A program made the translations under genes and the position numbers. Positions 1 to 9,940 of a stretch of DNA of 64,000 bases are shown one piece after another; within the stretch, counting starts at the first letter, position 1; the number at the start of each line of letters is the position of its first letter. The notes beneath the pieces were generated by a model. It was not told the DNA's origin, ran no database searches, and worked only from the letters and a program-made list of their open reading frames with translations. Where the stretch lies: contig NZ_JACHUZ010000013.1 of the NCBI RefSeq assembly GCF_019903425.1, positions 129,246-193,245 on the forward strand, written 5' to 3'. Source of the DNA: Vreelandella halophila. Lineage in GTDB: Bacteria; Pseudomonadota; Gammaproteobacteria; Pseudomonadales; Oleiphilaceae.

Positions 1-976
1 CGTAGAGTTCAGAGGCGTGCTCGGCCAACAGGCTGGGCACGTTCAGCGGCGCCACGATGGTCACACTGCCTTCCTCAACCGTCTCGCCCGGCTGCGTCAA
101 CGGTGTGTTACCGCCACCGTCAGCCGCCAGGTCCACGATCACGGCACCCGGCTTCATGCCCCGGATCTGCTCCTCGCTGAGCACCTTCGGGCTCTCCTGC
201 CCCGGAATATTGGCAGTGGTGATCACCGCATCCGCGTTCTGGACATGGCGGGTCACGACCTCGGCGGCCTGAGCCTTTTCCTCATCTGTCAGTTCCCGGG
301 CGTAGCCTCCCTCGCCGGTCGCGGAGACGCCGGTGTCCACGAACTTGGCGCCCAGTGACTCCACCTGTTCCGCGGCCTCACTGCGCACGTCATAGCCCTC
401 GACCATGGCCCCCAGGCGGCGCGCTGTGGCAATGGCTTGAAGCCCCGCCACACCCGCGCCGATCACCAGCACCTTCGCCGGCCGGATGGAACCCACCGCC
501 GTGGTCATCATGGGCAGAATGCGGTGCAGGTTGGTGGCTGCCAGCAGCCCACCGTAATAGCCCGCCAGGGCGGCCTGGGTGGAGAGCGCGTCCATGGCCT
601 GGGCGCGCGTGATACGGGGCACCCGATCCATGGCAAAACAGGTGATCTCCTGTTCCACCAGTGCCTCCACCACTTTGGGCTCGCGGTGGGCATAGACAAA
701 GGACAGCAGGATGCTGCCCTTGCGCATCTTCCGGATCTCGGAGGGGCTCGGCGACTGTACGCTGAGCACCACGTCCGCCTTGCCCAGCTCCAGCCTTCCC
801 ACATGGATACCCGCGCTGGTGTAGGCTTCATCCGGAATCCGGGCGGCCTCCCCGGCCCCCTTCTGGACACGGATCTCAGCCCCCAGCTTCTCAAGCTTGG
901 GCGCCACAGCGGGCACCACGGCCACCCGCTTCTCGTTGGCCCGTGTTTCCCGGGGCGCAGTGATGGTCACCGTCAT
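1..976 (-). CDS. pntA: NAD(P) transhydrogenase subunit alpha (PntA), 3' end cut by the window
   Basis: Alpha subunit of the proton-translocating NAD(P)+ transhydrogenase, which uses the proton gradient to pass hydride from NADH to NADP+. The ATG at 976 follows a good ribosome site (AGGGAG, 7 nt away). About 325 residues are readable. The N-terminal half carries the alanine dehydrogenase/PntA-type domain (RETRANEKRVAVVP near the start), and the NAD-binding Rossmann motif GAGVAGLQAIATARRLGA follows at about residues 172-190. The stop codon lies left of the window, so it cannot be seen whether the protein is the short split form (PntAA) or the fused form. Family assignment is firm. Confidence 0.93.
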   Translation of the reverse strand, partial: MTVTITAPRETRANEKRVAVVPAVAPKLEKLGAEIRVQKGAGEAARIPDEAYTSAGIHVGRLELGKADVVLSVQSPSPSEIRKMRKGSILLSFVYAHREPKVVEALVEQEITCFAMDRVPRITRAQAMDALSTQAALAGYYGGLLAATNLHRILPMMTTAVGSIRPAKVLVIGAGVAGLQAIATARRLGAMVEGYDVRSEAAEQVESLGAKFVDTGVSATGEGGYARELTDEEKAQAAEVVTRHVQNADAVITTANIPGQESPKVLSEEQIRGMKPGAVIVDLAADGGGNTPLTQPGETVEEGSVTIVAPLNVPSLLAEHASELY

Positions 977-1079
977 AACGGCACTCCCTCGTTAGCAGGA
1001 TGCTATCCTGAGCGTGAAACGGTCGCGCACCTGTTGCCGGTGCGATACCCTGAGCATAGATGGAATTCCATGGAATATC

Positions 1080-1823
1080 ATGAAACCAGCCAACCGCAAC
1101 CTCATTCTTATCTGCCTGTCACTGCTGCTGGCGATGCCTGGCGCATTCGCCGCGCCTGAAAGCCATGTGTTTGAACTGGAGAACCGGCGGGCTCAGACAG
1201 TCGTTCCGCAGCTGCGCAACCTCTATGGGGACGGCATAAAACTCTCGCCGGACGGGCAGAACCTGATGGTGCGCGCCGAGCCCGAGCAGCTCGCCGAGAT
1301 CAAGAGCCTGCTCAAGCAGATCGACCAGCCCGTCCACCAGGTACGCCTCTCCCTGCGCCACAGAGACATGGCCTCGGGGAAGGACGATAACCGTGGCAGC
1401 AGGCGCGTCTACAGCACCAGAAAGGACTCGACCCGCTCACTGGTGGTCCAGGATCAGCAGCTCGCACAGATCTCATCCGGCCGGATTGCGCGACTGCCCG
1501 TCGCGGCGCGTGGCGGCAAGGACCCAATGGTGATTCTGGAGGAAGTGGATATGACCAGCGGCTTCCTGGTGCGCCCCACGGTGCTCAGCGAGAACCAGGT
1601 GGAGCTGCACATTACCGCTATCCGCAACGAACCCGTGCCGGGTCGGCCGGATTACGAGACCGCCGGAGTGGTTACCATCCGCCGGGTGAACCCCGGCGAA
1701 TGGGTGGAACTGGGCGAGGAGCGTCGGAGTATCCGTTCACAGCAGGGCAGTCGCGTCTACAGTACACAGTCAAAAGGCAACCGGCTCTGGGAAGTGAAAG
1801 TGAACGTGCTTCCGGCTCGCTGA
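1080..1823 (+). CDS. Exported protein with secretin/NolW-type N domain, function unknown
   Basis: A 247-residue protein. The start at 1080 is chosen over an upstream in-frame ATG because it opens a clean signal peptide (MKPANRNLILICLSLLLAMP, cleavage after AFA-A). Residues about 27-85 (FELENRRAQTVVPQLRNLY, then LMVRAEPEQLAEIKSLLKQI) resemble the small N domains of secretins, in which a beta-alpha-beta repeat precedes the outer-membrane pore. The rest is beta-rich and ends about 135 residues later without any secretin pore, so this is not a secretion channel itself. No type II or pilus genes are adjacent. A periplasmic role, such as a secretin-associated or orphan N-domain protein, is inferred; the function is unknown. 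Confidence 0.7.
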   Translation: MKPANRNLILICLSLLLAMPGAFAAPESHVFELENRRAQTVVPQLRNLYGDGIKLSPDGQNLMVRAEPEQLAEIKSLLKQIDQPVHQVRLSLRHRDMASGKDDNRGSRRVYSTRKDSTRSLVVQDQQLAQISSGRIARLPVAARGGKDPMVILEEVDMTSGFLVRPTVLSENQVELHITAIRNEPVPGRPDYETAGVVTIRRVNPGEWVELGEERRSIRSQQGSRVYSTQSKGNRLWEVKVNVLPAR

Positions 1824-1841
1824 GCGCCGGATAAACCCGCA

Positions 1842-2345
1842 TCACCCCAGAGCCTTCAACAGCACCTCCTTGGCCTCATTCACCCTTGCGGCGAGCTCAT
1901 CACTGCCGCCGTGGTCCGGATGCACCTTCTGGATCAGCCGCCGGTGCGCCTTCACGATGTCATCCCGGCCGGCATCCGCGGGCACATTGAGCACATCCCG
2001 CGCCTGTTCGGGGTCCATACGGCCGGAATTATCCGGTTGCGCCTGCTGGCCGCTGTCATGTTCCTGCCCGGTACCCGTATTCCCCCCGGCATTACGGATA
2101 CGGCGCCACAGAAGCCAGAGCTGGAAGGCGCGCCAGCCACGATGCGCAAAGGGCACAAGCGCCGCCAGCAGCCCTCCGATCACATGCAGCCGGCCTGTGA
2201 CCACCAGCAGGGTACAGAGCGCACCCACCCCCACCGCTACGCCCCAGAACAGCCCCTTACGCTTTTCCGCCGGATCCAGGCGCGCCCACTGGCGCAGCAG
2301 CAGGAAGAGCAGGACGGTAAGAACAAGGCCGAGGATCAGATGCAT
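1842..2345 (-). CDS. Membrane-anchored J-domain protein
   Basis: A 167-residue protein started at the ATG at 2345, which opens directly on a membrane segment (MHLILGLVLTVLLFLLLRQW). A second hydrophobic stretch follows at about residues 35-60. A hydrophilic Gln/Asp/Gly-rich linker leads to a C-terminal J domain (about 110-167) with the diagnostic HPD tripeptide in LIQKVHPDHGGSDELAARV. J domains stimulate DnaK-type ATPases, so this should recruit Hsp70 to the inner-membrane face, in the manner of TIM14 or DjlA-like proteins. It is divergent from the inositol monophosphatase gene, with about 95 bp between the starts. The client is unknown. Confidence 0.85.
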   Translation of the reverse strand: MHLILGLVLTVLLFLLLRQWARLDPAEKRKGLFWGVAVGVGALCTLLVVTGRLHVIGGLLAALVPFAHRGWRAFQLWLLWRRIRNAGGNTGTGQEHDSGQQAQPDNSGRMDPEQARDVLNVPADAGRDDIVKAHRRLIQKVHPDHGGSDELAARVNEAKEVLLKALG

Positions 2346-2439
2346 GGGGTTTCCGTTTTGTGGCCATACCGGGGGCCGGAGTACACTACGCGGCAGACCG
2401 ACCCGATCCGCCACATCCTACCAGAGGGGCCGCACCTCA

Positions 2440-3255
2440 ATGCATGACGACCTGACCGCCATTACCGAATTCGCCGAGGAAACAGCCATCCAGGCCGGTG
2501 AGCTCATCATCCAGGAACGCCGGCAGGGCAGTATGGAGCACAGCTACAAGGATGCCACCGAGCTGGTGACCCAGGCGGACATCAAGGCGGATGAGTTCAT
2601 TGCCGAGCGCATCCGGGAGACTTTCCCTGGGCACCGCATCCTCTCCGAGGAAGCCATGCCGGATCTGACCCAGGCGGAAAACCTGGATACACCGCTGTGG
2701 ATTGTCGATCCCATCGACGGCACAGTGAACTATGCCTACGGTCATGCCCAGGTGGCGGTATCCATCGCCTATGCGGAAAAGGGCCGCGTTCGCACCGGTG
2801 TCGTGCACTGCCCCTTCCAGCAGGAAACCTTCATGGCCACCCATGGGCAGGGCGCCCTGCTCAACCGTATGCCGATCGAGGTCTCCGGCGCCACCAACCT
2901 GCGACAGAGCCTGATCGCCACCGGCTTTCCCTACGGTAAGGATGAGATCCCGACTCTGATCCGGCGCCTGGAACGGGTGCTAATCCAGTGCCGCGACATC
3001 CGCCGCATCGGCTCCGCCGCTGTGGACATCTGCTGGGTGGCCTGCGGGCGGCTGGACGGTTACTACGAGAGCGTCAGCCCCTGGGACTTTGCGGCGGCGC
3101 GGCTGATCGCGCTGGAAGCCGGGGCCACCTGCGGGCACTTCTCAGAGGTTCCAGAGGGCTATCCGGAGGATCTGTGGGGGCGGGATATCATCATCACCAG
3201 CCCCGGCATCCATCCCGCTCTCGCCGAATTACTGCCGGAGCCGGTGAACGGCTGA
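2440..3255 (+). CDS. Inositol monophosphatase family protein
   Basis: A 271-residue Mg2+-dependent phosphatase of the IMPase/SuhB/CysQ superfamily. The metal-binding signature DPIDGTVNYAYG is near residue 87, preceded by the acidic SEEAMPD motif, and the C-terminal signature SPWDFAAARLIALEAGA completes the fold. The GSAAVDICWVACGRLDGYYE segment is also typical. Start ATG at 2440. Members hydrolyse inositol-1-phosphate, PAP or fructose-1,6-bisphosphate, and some (SuhB) act in rRNA antitermination. Sequence alone does not separate these. It converges on the chemoreceptor gene with only a 5-bp gap and no clear terminator. Confidence 0.9.
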   Translation: MHDDLTAITEFAEETAIQAGELIIQERRQGSMEHSYKDATELVTQADIKADEFIAERIRETFPGHRILSEEAMPDLTQAENLDTPLWIVDPIDGTVNYAYGHAQVAVSIAYAEKGRVRTGVVHCPFQQETFMATHGQGALLNRMPIEVSGATNLRQSLIATGFPYGKDEIPTLIRRLERVLIQCRDIRRIGSAAVDICWVACGRLDGYYESVSPWDFAAARLIALEAGATCGHFSEVPEGYPEDLWGRDIIITSPGIHPALAELLPEPVNG

Positions 3256-3260
3256 TCCCC

Positions 3261-4877
3261 TCAACGGATCCGGTTAGCCAGATTCGTTGCGCTGGAGGCC
3301 ATGGCTTCCAGCTCCGGGATCGTCTTCAGGTTGGCCTCAGAGGCTTCACTCATGCCATCTGCCAGCTCCGAGACTTCCGTGATGTTACGGCTGATGTCCT
3401 CGCTTGTGCTGGTCTGCTCTTCCGCAGCGGTTGCCACCTGGGTTGTCGCATCCCGGATCTCATTCATGCGGGCATTGATGTCCGTGATGATCTGCTGCAC
3501 TTCCGAAACCTGCTGAACACATTCCTCGGTCACGGTCTCGCTCGCCTTCATGTACTCGGTCGCCTCATCCGAGCCGGAAGCGATGCTGCTCACGATGCCA
3601 TCAATCTCACCTGTCGCCTCCTGGGTCTTGGCAGCAAGGTTGCGCACCTCGTCCGCCACAACGGAAAAGCCACGCCCCGCCTCGCCAGCCCTGGCAGCTT
3701 CAATGGCGGCATTCAACGCCAGCAGGTTGGTCTGGTCTGCGATCTCTCGGATCACTTCCATCACGCTGCTGACCTTCTTGTTGTTTTCCGCCAGCGCCAC
3801 AACGGTCTCCGAAGTTGATCGGACCTGCTCCGAGAGGCGGTTCATACTCGCCACGGATGTGGTGATGTTGGCACTGGCCCGATCCGTTTCGGAAGTGGTC
3901 TCATCCACCCGTGTCGAGACATTGGAGGCATGCTGCGCCACCTCACTGGCTGTCGAGGCCATTTCATTCATGGCCGTTGCCATCTGGTCGATCCGCTGTC
4001 TGGCCTGCTCCGAACGTTCGGCAACATCCCGCGCCCCCGATCCCACCGTATCCCGGATGGTGGTCAGATCCGCCGCGTTCGTCCGGGTGGTCTGCTGGAT
4101 CTCATTCAGGAAGTCATGCAGCTTGCGCGCGGCCTCCGCAAGCCGGCCGATTTCGTCCTGACGCTGAAGGGTGGGTTTCTCACCCAATTCACCATCTCCC
4201 AGCTTCTCAAGCTCACCTGCAATAAGCCGGGTAGGCCGGATGACCTGGCGGTTGATCATTAAAGCGGTGACGAGGGTTCCCAGCACCACCGCAATCAGAA
4301 GCGCCGCACCCGCCAGCATGGTATTGCTGCGGGCACTGGATTCGAGGCGGCCGGCTTCACCGCTGGCCAGTTTACGGATCCGGGTTGTGGCATTGTTGAT
4401 GAGTCGCGCGGGCTCACGGTCAATACCCGCGACCGCCGCATCGCCAGCGGTATGATCAAACCCCGAATCCACGAAGTCCTGGAAGCCTTCCCGGTACGAT
4501 TCGCCCATGCGCTGGTGAGCCGTCTGGAACCGTTCCAGAAGATCCCGCGCCTGGGCGTCGTCCACTAGAGGCAACAGCTTGTCCAGGCTCTTCTGGATGC
4601 TTGCCTCCTGCTCTTTGAACTGGCCCCAGTATTTCTCCCGCTGATCCTGGTCATGCCCCCGCAGCAGTACGTTCTTCCACTCCTGGACCTGGGTCTTGAA
4701 GTCCGAAAGGATGCCCTGTGTCTCAATGGCGGCGCGCATATCCCGGGATGTGAGCTGGGAAAAGCTATTGGTCACACTCAGCGAATAGGTCAGATAGGCA
4801 CCAGCCACCACGGCAACCACAAGGTTGACCATGACGATCACGGTGAGCACCTGACGGGCAATACTGTTGCGGATCAT
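3261..4877 (-). CDS. Methyl-accepting chemotaxis protein
   Basis: A 538-residue transmembrane chemoreceptor. An N-terminal membrane helix (about 11-33) and a second one (about 187-209, [16 protein letters not shown]) bracket a helical periplasmic sensor of about 150 residues. This is followed by a HAMP linker (about 210-262) and a long signalling coiled coil. The conserved hairpin tip that binds CheA/CheW is present ([20 protein letters not shown]). The C terminus lacks the NWETF-type pentapeptide that tethers CheR/CheB in high-abundance receptors. No other chemotaxis genes are adjacent, so this is an orphan receptor feeding a Che array encoded elsewhere. The ligand is unknown; a helical-bundle sensor suggests small molecules or a binding-protein partner. 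Confidence 0.93.
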   Translation of the reverse strand: MIRNSIARQVLTVIVMVNLVVAVVAGAYLTYSLSVTNSFSQLTSRDMRAAIETQGILSDFKTQVQEWKNVLLRGHDQDQREKYWGQFKEQEASIQKSLDKLLPLVDDAQARDLLERFQTAHQRMGESYREGFQDFVDSGFDHTAGDAAVAGIDREPARLINNATTRIRKLASGEAGRLESSARSNTMLAGAALLIAVVLGTLVTALMINRQVIRPTRLIAGELEKLGDGELGEKPTLQRQDEIGRLAEAARKLHDFLNEIQQTTRTNAADLTTIRDTVGSGARDVAERSEQARQRIDQMATAMNEMASTASEVAQHASNVSTRVDETTSETDRASANITTSVASMNRLSEQVRSTSETVVALAENNKKVSSVMEVIREIADQTNLLALNAAIEAARAGEAGRGFSVVADEVRNLAAKTQEATGEIDGIVSSIASGSDEATEYMKASETVTEECVQQVSEVQQIITDINARMNEIRDATTQVATAAEEQTSTSEDISRNITEVSELADGMSEASEANLKTIPELEAMASSATNLANRIR

Positions 4878-4986
4878 GGTTGAGGGATCTCCTGGTCACC
4901 TTTTGCCTGCATCATCAGGGTATCGGCCGCTAACGGCCGGCATTGAGCGCAGAATTGTAAACGTCAGTGACTCAGGAGGCTCCAGA

Positions 4987-6009
<1,023 letters not shown>

Positions 6010-6011
6010 GA

Positions 6012-7529
6012 TTACCCCTTATTCTCCGCAAGACCGGCTTTCAGGCCCCGCTCACCACTGACCATGAGAACCAGCGCCACCCCGGAGATCACCACAAGAA
6101 GCAGGCCCGGAACACCGGCACGGCCGAAGTACCCGGCCTCATAGACACGCCAAAGCTCCGTGGCCAGGGTGTCGAACCCCGTGGGGCGCAGCATCAGCGT
6201 TGCCGGCAGCTCACGCATCGCCTCCAGAAACACCAGCGCGCCTCCGGCGACCACCCCGCGCAGTGTCAGCGGCAGGCTCACGCGGCGGAACGCTTCCCAG
6301 CGGGAGGCCCCAAGAAGGCGGGCAGCGTGGGTCATGTTGTCGTCCACCCGTTCCGCCGTGGAGCGCACCGCGCCCACCGCCAGCGGCAGGAACCGCAGCA
6401 TGTAGGCCAGCACCAGAAGGAACAGGGTCTGGTACAGCACCGGCACCCTGAGCCCCAGGTGGACCAGGGCCGTGCCCATGACGATGCCGGGAACCCCGAA
6501 CCCGAAATAGGTCAGCCTGTCCATGACACGGCCCGCCGGCCCCGCAAGCGCCGCGTACGCCACCGGTAGCGCCAGGAGAACCGCACCGAGCGCCGCCAGG
6601 GCAGCCGCCCAGGCCGAGTTGACCGCCGTCATGGGATCAAAGCCGGCCAGCCCGTCACGGGCGATCCATACGCCGAAAAGTGCCAGAGGCAGGCCCACCG
6701 CCAGAGCAAACACCAGCAGCGCCACGCCCATCATACCAGCTCCGGAGAGAGCTCCGGGGGTCAGAACCAGCGTGCGGCCGGGGCTTTCCTGCTCCGTCCC
6801 GAAGCGGCTTTCCAGGAACAGGATGAGCCCCACGATCACCAGCAGGTGCAGTGACAGCATGGCGGCCTGGCTGAGCCCGAACGCATTGTACTCAACAAAG
6901 ATCACCCGGGTGAACGTGTCCACGCCCATGATGGCCGGCGTTCCGAAATCCGAGAGCGTGTAGAGCGCCGCCAGCAGCGCGCCGGCCGCGATCCCCCGGC
7001 GCACCCGGGGCAGCACCGCCCGCCAGAGAGCCTGCGGCAGGGACAGCCCCAGCGTGCGGGCCGCATCCAGGACACTGGCATCCAGACCACGCAGGGATGC
7101 CCGCGTGGTCAGCAGCACAAAAGGAAAGGTGTACAGCGACATAACCACCGCCGCTCCCGTAAGACCACGGAGCTCAGGGGTCGGGATGCCGGTCAGCTGC
7201 TGGATTTCGCCCCCGGGCCCGAAAGCCGCGTAGAACGTGAAGGCACCGATGTAGCTGGGCATTGCCAGCGGCGCCGCCAGCAGCGGCAACCAGAGGCCAA
7301 GCAGAGGTAGCCTGACGTAAGCGGTCATGACCGCGAGAGGGACACCGAGAAGGAGCGACCCGACTACCGTCAGCCCGGCCAGTGCCAGCGACTGCCCCAG
7401 TACTTCGAGCCAGTGCGGATCCCAGAGGGTTTCAGCGCCCGCTCCCAGGTCCAGCAGGACCAGCAACGGCAGTACGGCCAGTATCGCAACGGGTGCGGCC
7501 AGCACATAGGAAACCGGCCAGCGCCTCAT
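6012..7529 (-). CDS. fbpB: Iron(III) ABC transporter permease, FbpB type (fused dimer)
   Basis: A 505-residue inner-membrane protein made of two tandem BPD-transport permease halves, as in FbpB/SfuB. Two cytoplasmic EAA coupling loops are visible, one per half: LDAARTLGLSLPQALWRAVLP and, near residue 400, THAARLLGASRWEAFRRVSLP. Each would contact one copy of the ATPase. About 11-12 hydrophobic segments are present. Its start overlaps the end of the binding-protein gene by 4 bp, indicating translational coupling. Iron is inferred from the family and neighbours. Confidence 0.88.
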   Translation of the reverse strand: MRRWPVSYVLAAPVAILAVLPLLVLLDLGAGAETLWDPHWLEVLGQSLALAGLTVVGSLLLGVPLAVMTAYVRLPLLGLWLPLLAAPLAMPSYIGAFTFYAAFGPGGEIQQLTGIPTPELRGLTGAAVVMSLYTFPFVLLTTRASLRGLDASVLDAARTLGLSLPQALWRAVLPRVRRGIAAGALLAALYTLSDFGTPAIMGVDTFTRVIFVEYNAFGLSQAAMLSLHLLVIVGLILFLESRFGTEQESPGRTLVLTPGALSGAGMMGVALLVFALAVGLPLALFGVWIARDGLAGFDPMTAVNSAWAAALAALGAVLLALPVAYAALAGPAGRVMDRLTYFGFGVPGIVMGTALVHLGLRVPVLYQTLFLLVLAYMLRFLPLAVGAVRSTAERVDDNMTHAARLLGASRWEAFRRVSLPLTLRGVVAGGALVFLEAMRELPATLMLRPTGFDTLATELWRVYEAGYFGRAGVPGLLLVVISGVALVLMVSGERGLKAGLAENKG

Positions 7530-8572
7530 AGCACTCCGGCGTCACGTATCAGATCCAGTGTCGGCCGCATGTCCGCAAGGCGGGTCAGTTCCAGTTCAGG
7601 AGGCTGAATGCGATCCCCGGACGGCAACCCCTCAGGCAGAGCTACACCATTGACCATCGGAATCTCATAGGCCTCACGCGCCAGATAGGACTGGACCTCG
7701 GTGGTCAGCAAGTAGCGAATGAAATCCATGGCCAGGGGGCGTTCCGTCAGCGCCATGGCACCAGAGGCATTCAGCAGCGAGCCCGCGTCATCACGGGTCA
7801 TCGCCAGATCGACGGGCGCCTCGGGCTGGCCGGAAAGCAGCCGCAGCGTGTAATAGTGATTCGCCAGCCCCAGGTCCACTTCGCCCCGGGAAACGCCCAT
7901 GACAACACCGAACTCCCCCGCGTACTGCCGGGCCCGGGCCTTCATGCCGCGCAGCCACTCACGTGTGGCCTTTTCGCCTTCAAGCAGACGCATGGCGGTG
8001 ACAAAGGACTGGAACGACCCATAGGCAGGCGCCCAGCCAACGCTGAGCCCCGTCTCAGGCAATGCCATGATGTCCTCGGGGATATTGTCTCTGCTGAGTC
8101 GCTCGGTGTTGAACGGCAGGGTCCGGATGCGCCCAGAGATCGGCACCCAGTTGTTGTACTGGAAGCCGTCTCTCAACCCCGAACCAATGGACTCCGGAAC
8201 GGGCGTGGCCAGCCCCGCCTCACTCACAAGACCCAACGACCCGGAATCCACGGCCCAGAACAGGTCCGCCTGGCGGGCACCGGCTTCCGCCTCCGCCACG
8301 ATGGTGTTCGCCAGGGCCACGGTGGGCCCACGGCGCACCTGTAGTGACAGGTCCGGGTTACGATCCCGGATGGCGTTGATGACGTCCTCATAGAGGCCGC
8401 CCTCACCACGCCCCAGATACAGCGTCAGCTCCCCTTCCAGCGGAGGCAGCGACTCAACCGAGAAGGGCGCCCCGCCCTTGCTGGCCGCCAGGCCCGGCAA
8501 GGGGAAGGCACCCATGACACCGAGCGCGCCCAGGGCGCGCAGCAGATCACGACGGGTCACGTCAGAACACAT
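7526..8572 (-). CDS. fbpA: Periplasmic iron-binding protein, FbpA/FutA-like
   Basis: A 348-residue extracellular solute-binding protein. The N terminus carries a twin-arginine motif (TRRDLLRALG) followed by a hydrophobic core ending near GLAAS, so Tat export is likely, as for FutA2 and other proteins that bind metal before or during export. The body shows family landmarks: LTLYLGRGEGGLYEDVINA at the start of the fold and LANHYYTLRLL, whose tandem tyrosines match the Fe(III)-ligating Tyr pair of FbpA/FutA proteins. The start overlaps the upstream orphan gene by 11 bp. It should deliver ferric iron to the following permease and ATPase. The Tat assignment is from the motif only. Confidence 0.85.
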   Translation of the reverse strand: MCSDVTRRDLLRALGALGVMGAFPLPGLAASKGGAPFSVESLPPLEGELTLYLGRGEGGLYEDVINAIRDRNPDLSLQVRRGPTVALANTIVAEAEAGARQADLFWAVDSGSLGLVSEAGLATPVPESIGSGLRDGFQYNNWVPISGRIRTLPFNTERLSRDNIPEDIMALPETGLSVGWAPAYGSFQSFVTAMRLLEGEKATREWLRGMKARARQYAGEFGVVMGVSRGEVDLGLANHYYTLRLLSGQPEAPVDLAMTRDDAGSLLNASGAMALTERPLAMDFIRYLLTTEVQSYLAREAYEIPMVNGVALPEGLPSGDRIQPPELELTRLADMRPTLDLIRDAGVL

Positions 8573-9359
8573 CGCCCTGGCTCTCTTCCGCCTTCTCCAG
8601 CAGCTCCTGCGCCCGCGTCAGCTTTTCCTTCATGGCATCAACCTGATCGGTGACCTCCGATACCGGCGCCCCCTTCTCAAGCTGCTGGGGCAGGGTCACG
8701 TTGAAGTCCTTCTCCAGCGACTCAACCAGTTCCGCGTCCTGCTCGATCAATGCCCCTTCGATTCCCTCGAAGATCTCCATGTAGGTGTCATGAACCAGCT
8801 CGGTCGCCTCTTCCGTCTCACCCTCGGCGTGCTCAACCGTTACCTTCTCGAGATTGTTGATGATCCGGTCAATCGGGTCACCTTCCGCAGACTCGCCTTC
8901 CTGATCCCCGGAGTCACCGGAAGCCTGATGCTTGGACGCCATCTTCACCGCACCCAGGCCCTGCCAGAGCGCTGCCTCAAGTGCCGCCTGTTCAGCGCGT
9001 ACCCGTTCAATGCCACTGTCATTGTCAACGGCTTCCTTGTACCCATAGATACCCTGCCAGATGGAGGCATAGACCGGCACATAGGTGACTTCCACCGCCG
9101 CATGCAGCTTCACCTCTTCCCAGAGTTCGATGAGCTGGTCCGTCTCCACGGCCTTCGGCCCCTGGTCGGCATAGGCGGATGTCATGTCATCAAGGCGGTC
9201 CGTGAACCGGCTGACATCCCCCTCATAGGTACTGAGATGACCCTTGAGATCCTCCACATGGTCGCCGATCTCACCGCTGGCCACCGCACTGGTGGACGTC
9301 AATCCAACTGACGCTGCCAGTACCAGAGTGCCGGCAACCGCCGTAAGCTGCTTACGCAT
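8562..9359 (-). CDS. Uncharacterised acidic periplasmic protein, first gene of the iron operon
   Basis: A 265-residue protein that I do not recognise. The start is placed at ATG 9359 rather than the GTG just before it. It has a signal peptide (cleavage near AVASG) and then an almost entirely helical, very acidic mature region with a Ser/Gly/Glu/Asp-rich linker near residue 150 (SGDSGDQEGESAEGDP). A central segment, AVEVTYVPVYASIWQGIYGY, is rich in Tyr and Trp. It overlaps the fbpA start by 11 bp, so it is translationally coupled to iron uptake and shares the Fur-box-like promoter. A role as a periplasmic iron-binding or docking partner is inferred from position only. The acidity also fits a salt-adapted host. 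Confidence 0.75.
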   Translation of the reverse strand: MRKQLTAVAGTLVLAASVGLTSTSAVASGEIGDHVEDLKGHLSTYEGDVSRFTDRLDDMTSAYADQGPKAVETDQLIELWEEVKLHAAVEVTYVPVYASIWQGIYGYKEAVDNDSGIERVRAEQAALEAALWQGLGAVKMASKHQASGDSGDQEGESAEGDPIDRIINNLEKVTVEHAEGETEEATELVHDTYMEIFEGIEGALIEQDAELVESLEKDFNVTLPQQLEKGAPVSEVTDQVDAMKEKLTRAQELLEKAEESQGDVF

Positions 9360-9393
9360 CACGTTTCCCTCTTATTCCCACCAATTTCGCAAA

Positions 9394-9408
9394 CAATAAC
9401 TATTCTCA
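9394..9408 (-). promoter_or_regulatory. Fur-box-like site upstream of the iron operon
   Basis: Read on the minus strand, TGAGAATAGTTATTG matches 10 of 14 informative positions of the 7-1-7 Fur consensus (TGATAAT-N-ATTATCA), with the left half nearly complete and the right half weaker. It lies 35-49 nt upstream of the first start codon of the operon, in an AT-rich patch of otherwise GC-rich DNA, where Fur would block RNA polymerase. This supports iron-repressed expression of the four genes but is only a motif match. Confidence 0.4.
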
Positions 9409-9501
9409 ACTTAATAGTAAAGGTATCCCGGTTTGCGCGGACTCCGCGCCACCTGCGCCTGTGATAGGCTCAGGGAAAACCAGCCGAACAGGACTCCGAC
9501 C

Positions 9502-9918
9502 ATGACAGACGCCATCCGCACCATCGCCCTGGTGGCCCACGACAACCGTAAACCCGCCCTCGCCGACTGGGTTCAGTTCAACCGCGGACAGCTCGATGGC
9601 CTGACCCTGATCAGTACGGGCACCACTGGCGGGCTGATCGCGGAGCGGACGGGCCTTGACGTGATCCGGCTCAAAAGCGGCCCCCATGGCGGCGACCAGC
9701 AGATCGGGGCACGTATTGCGGAAGGCGGAGTGGACATGCTCATCTTCTTCTGGGACCCACTGGAGCCGATGCCCCACGACCCGGACATCCGCGCCCTGCT
9801 GCGCCTGGCCACGCTCTGGAACATCCCGATCGCATCCAATGAGAGCACAGCGGACTTCCTGATTTCATCGCCGTGTTTTCAGGCGTATGACAGGGCGGTT
9901 CCCGGGTTGGGGAATTAA
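9502..9918 (+). CDS. mgsA: Methylglyoxal synthase
   Basis: A 138-residue cytoplasmic enzyme converting dihydroxyacetone phosphate to methylglyoxal and phosphate, a bypass that relieves phosphate limitation and sugar-phosphate stress. Family motifs appear in order: [31 protein letters not shown] (phosphate loop), [17 protein letters not shown] with the catalytic acidic region, and [18 protein letters not shown]. The length is slightly below the 152 residues of the E. coli enzyme, as is common in shorter family members. It is a single gene, divergent from the iron operon. Confidence 0.95.
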   Translation: MTDAIRTIALVAHDNRKPALADWVQFNRGQLDGLTLISTGTTGGLIAERTGLDVIRLKSGPHGGDQQIGARIAEGGVDMLIFFWDPLEPMPHDPDIRALLRLATLWNIPIASNESTADFLISSPCFQAYDRAVPGLGN

Positions 9919-9940
9919 GGGCGAATAGTCACCCTGGGCC

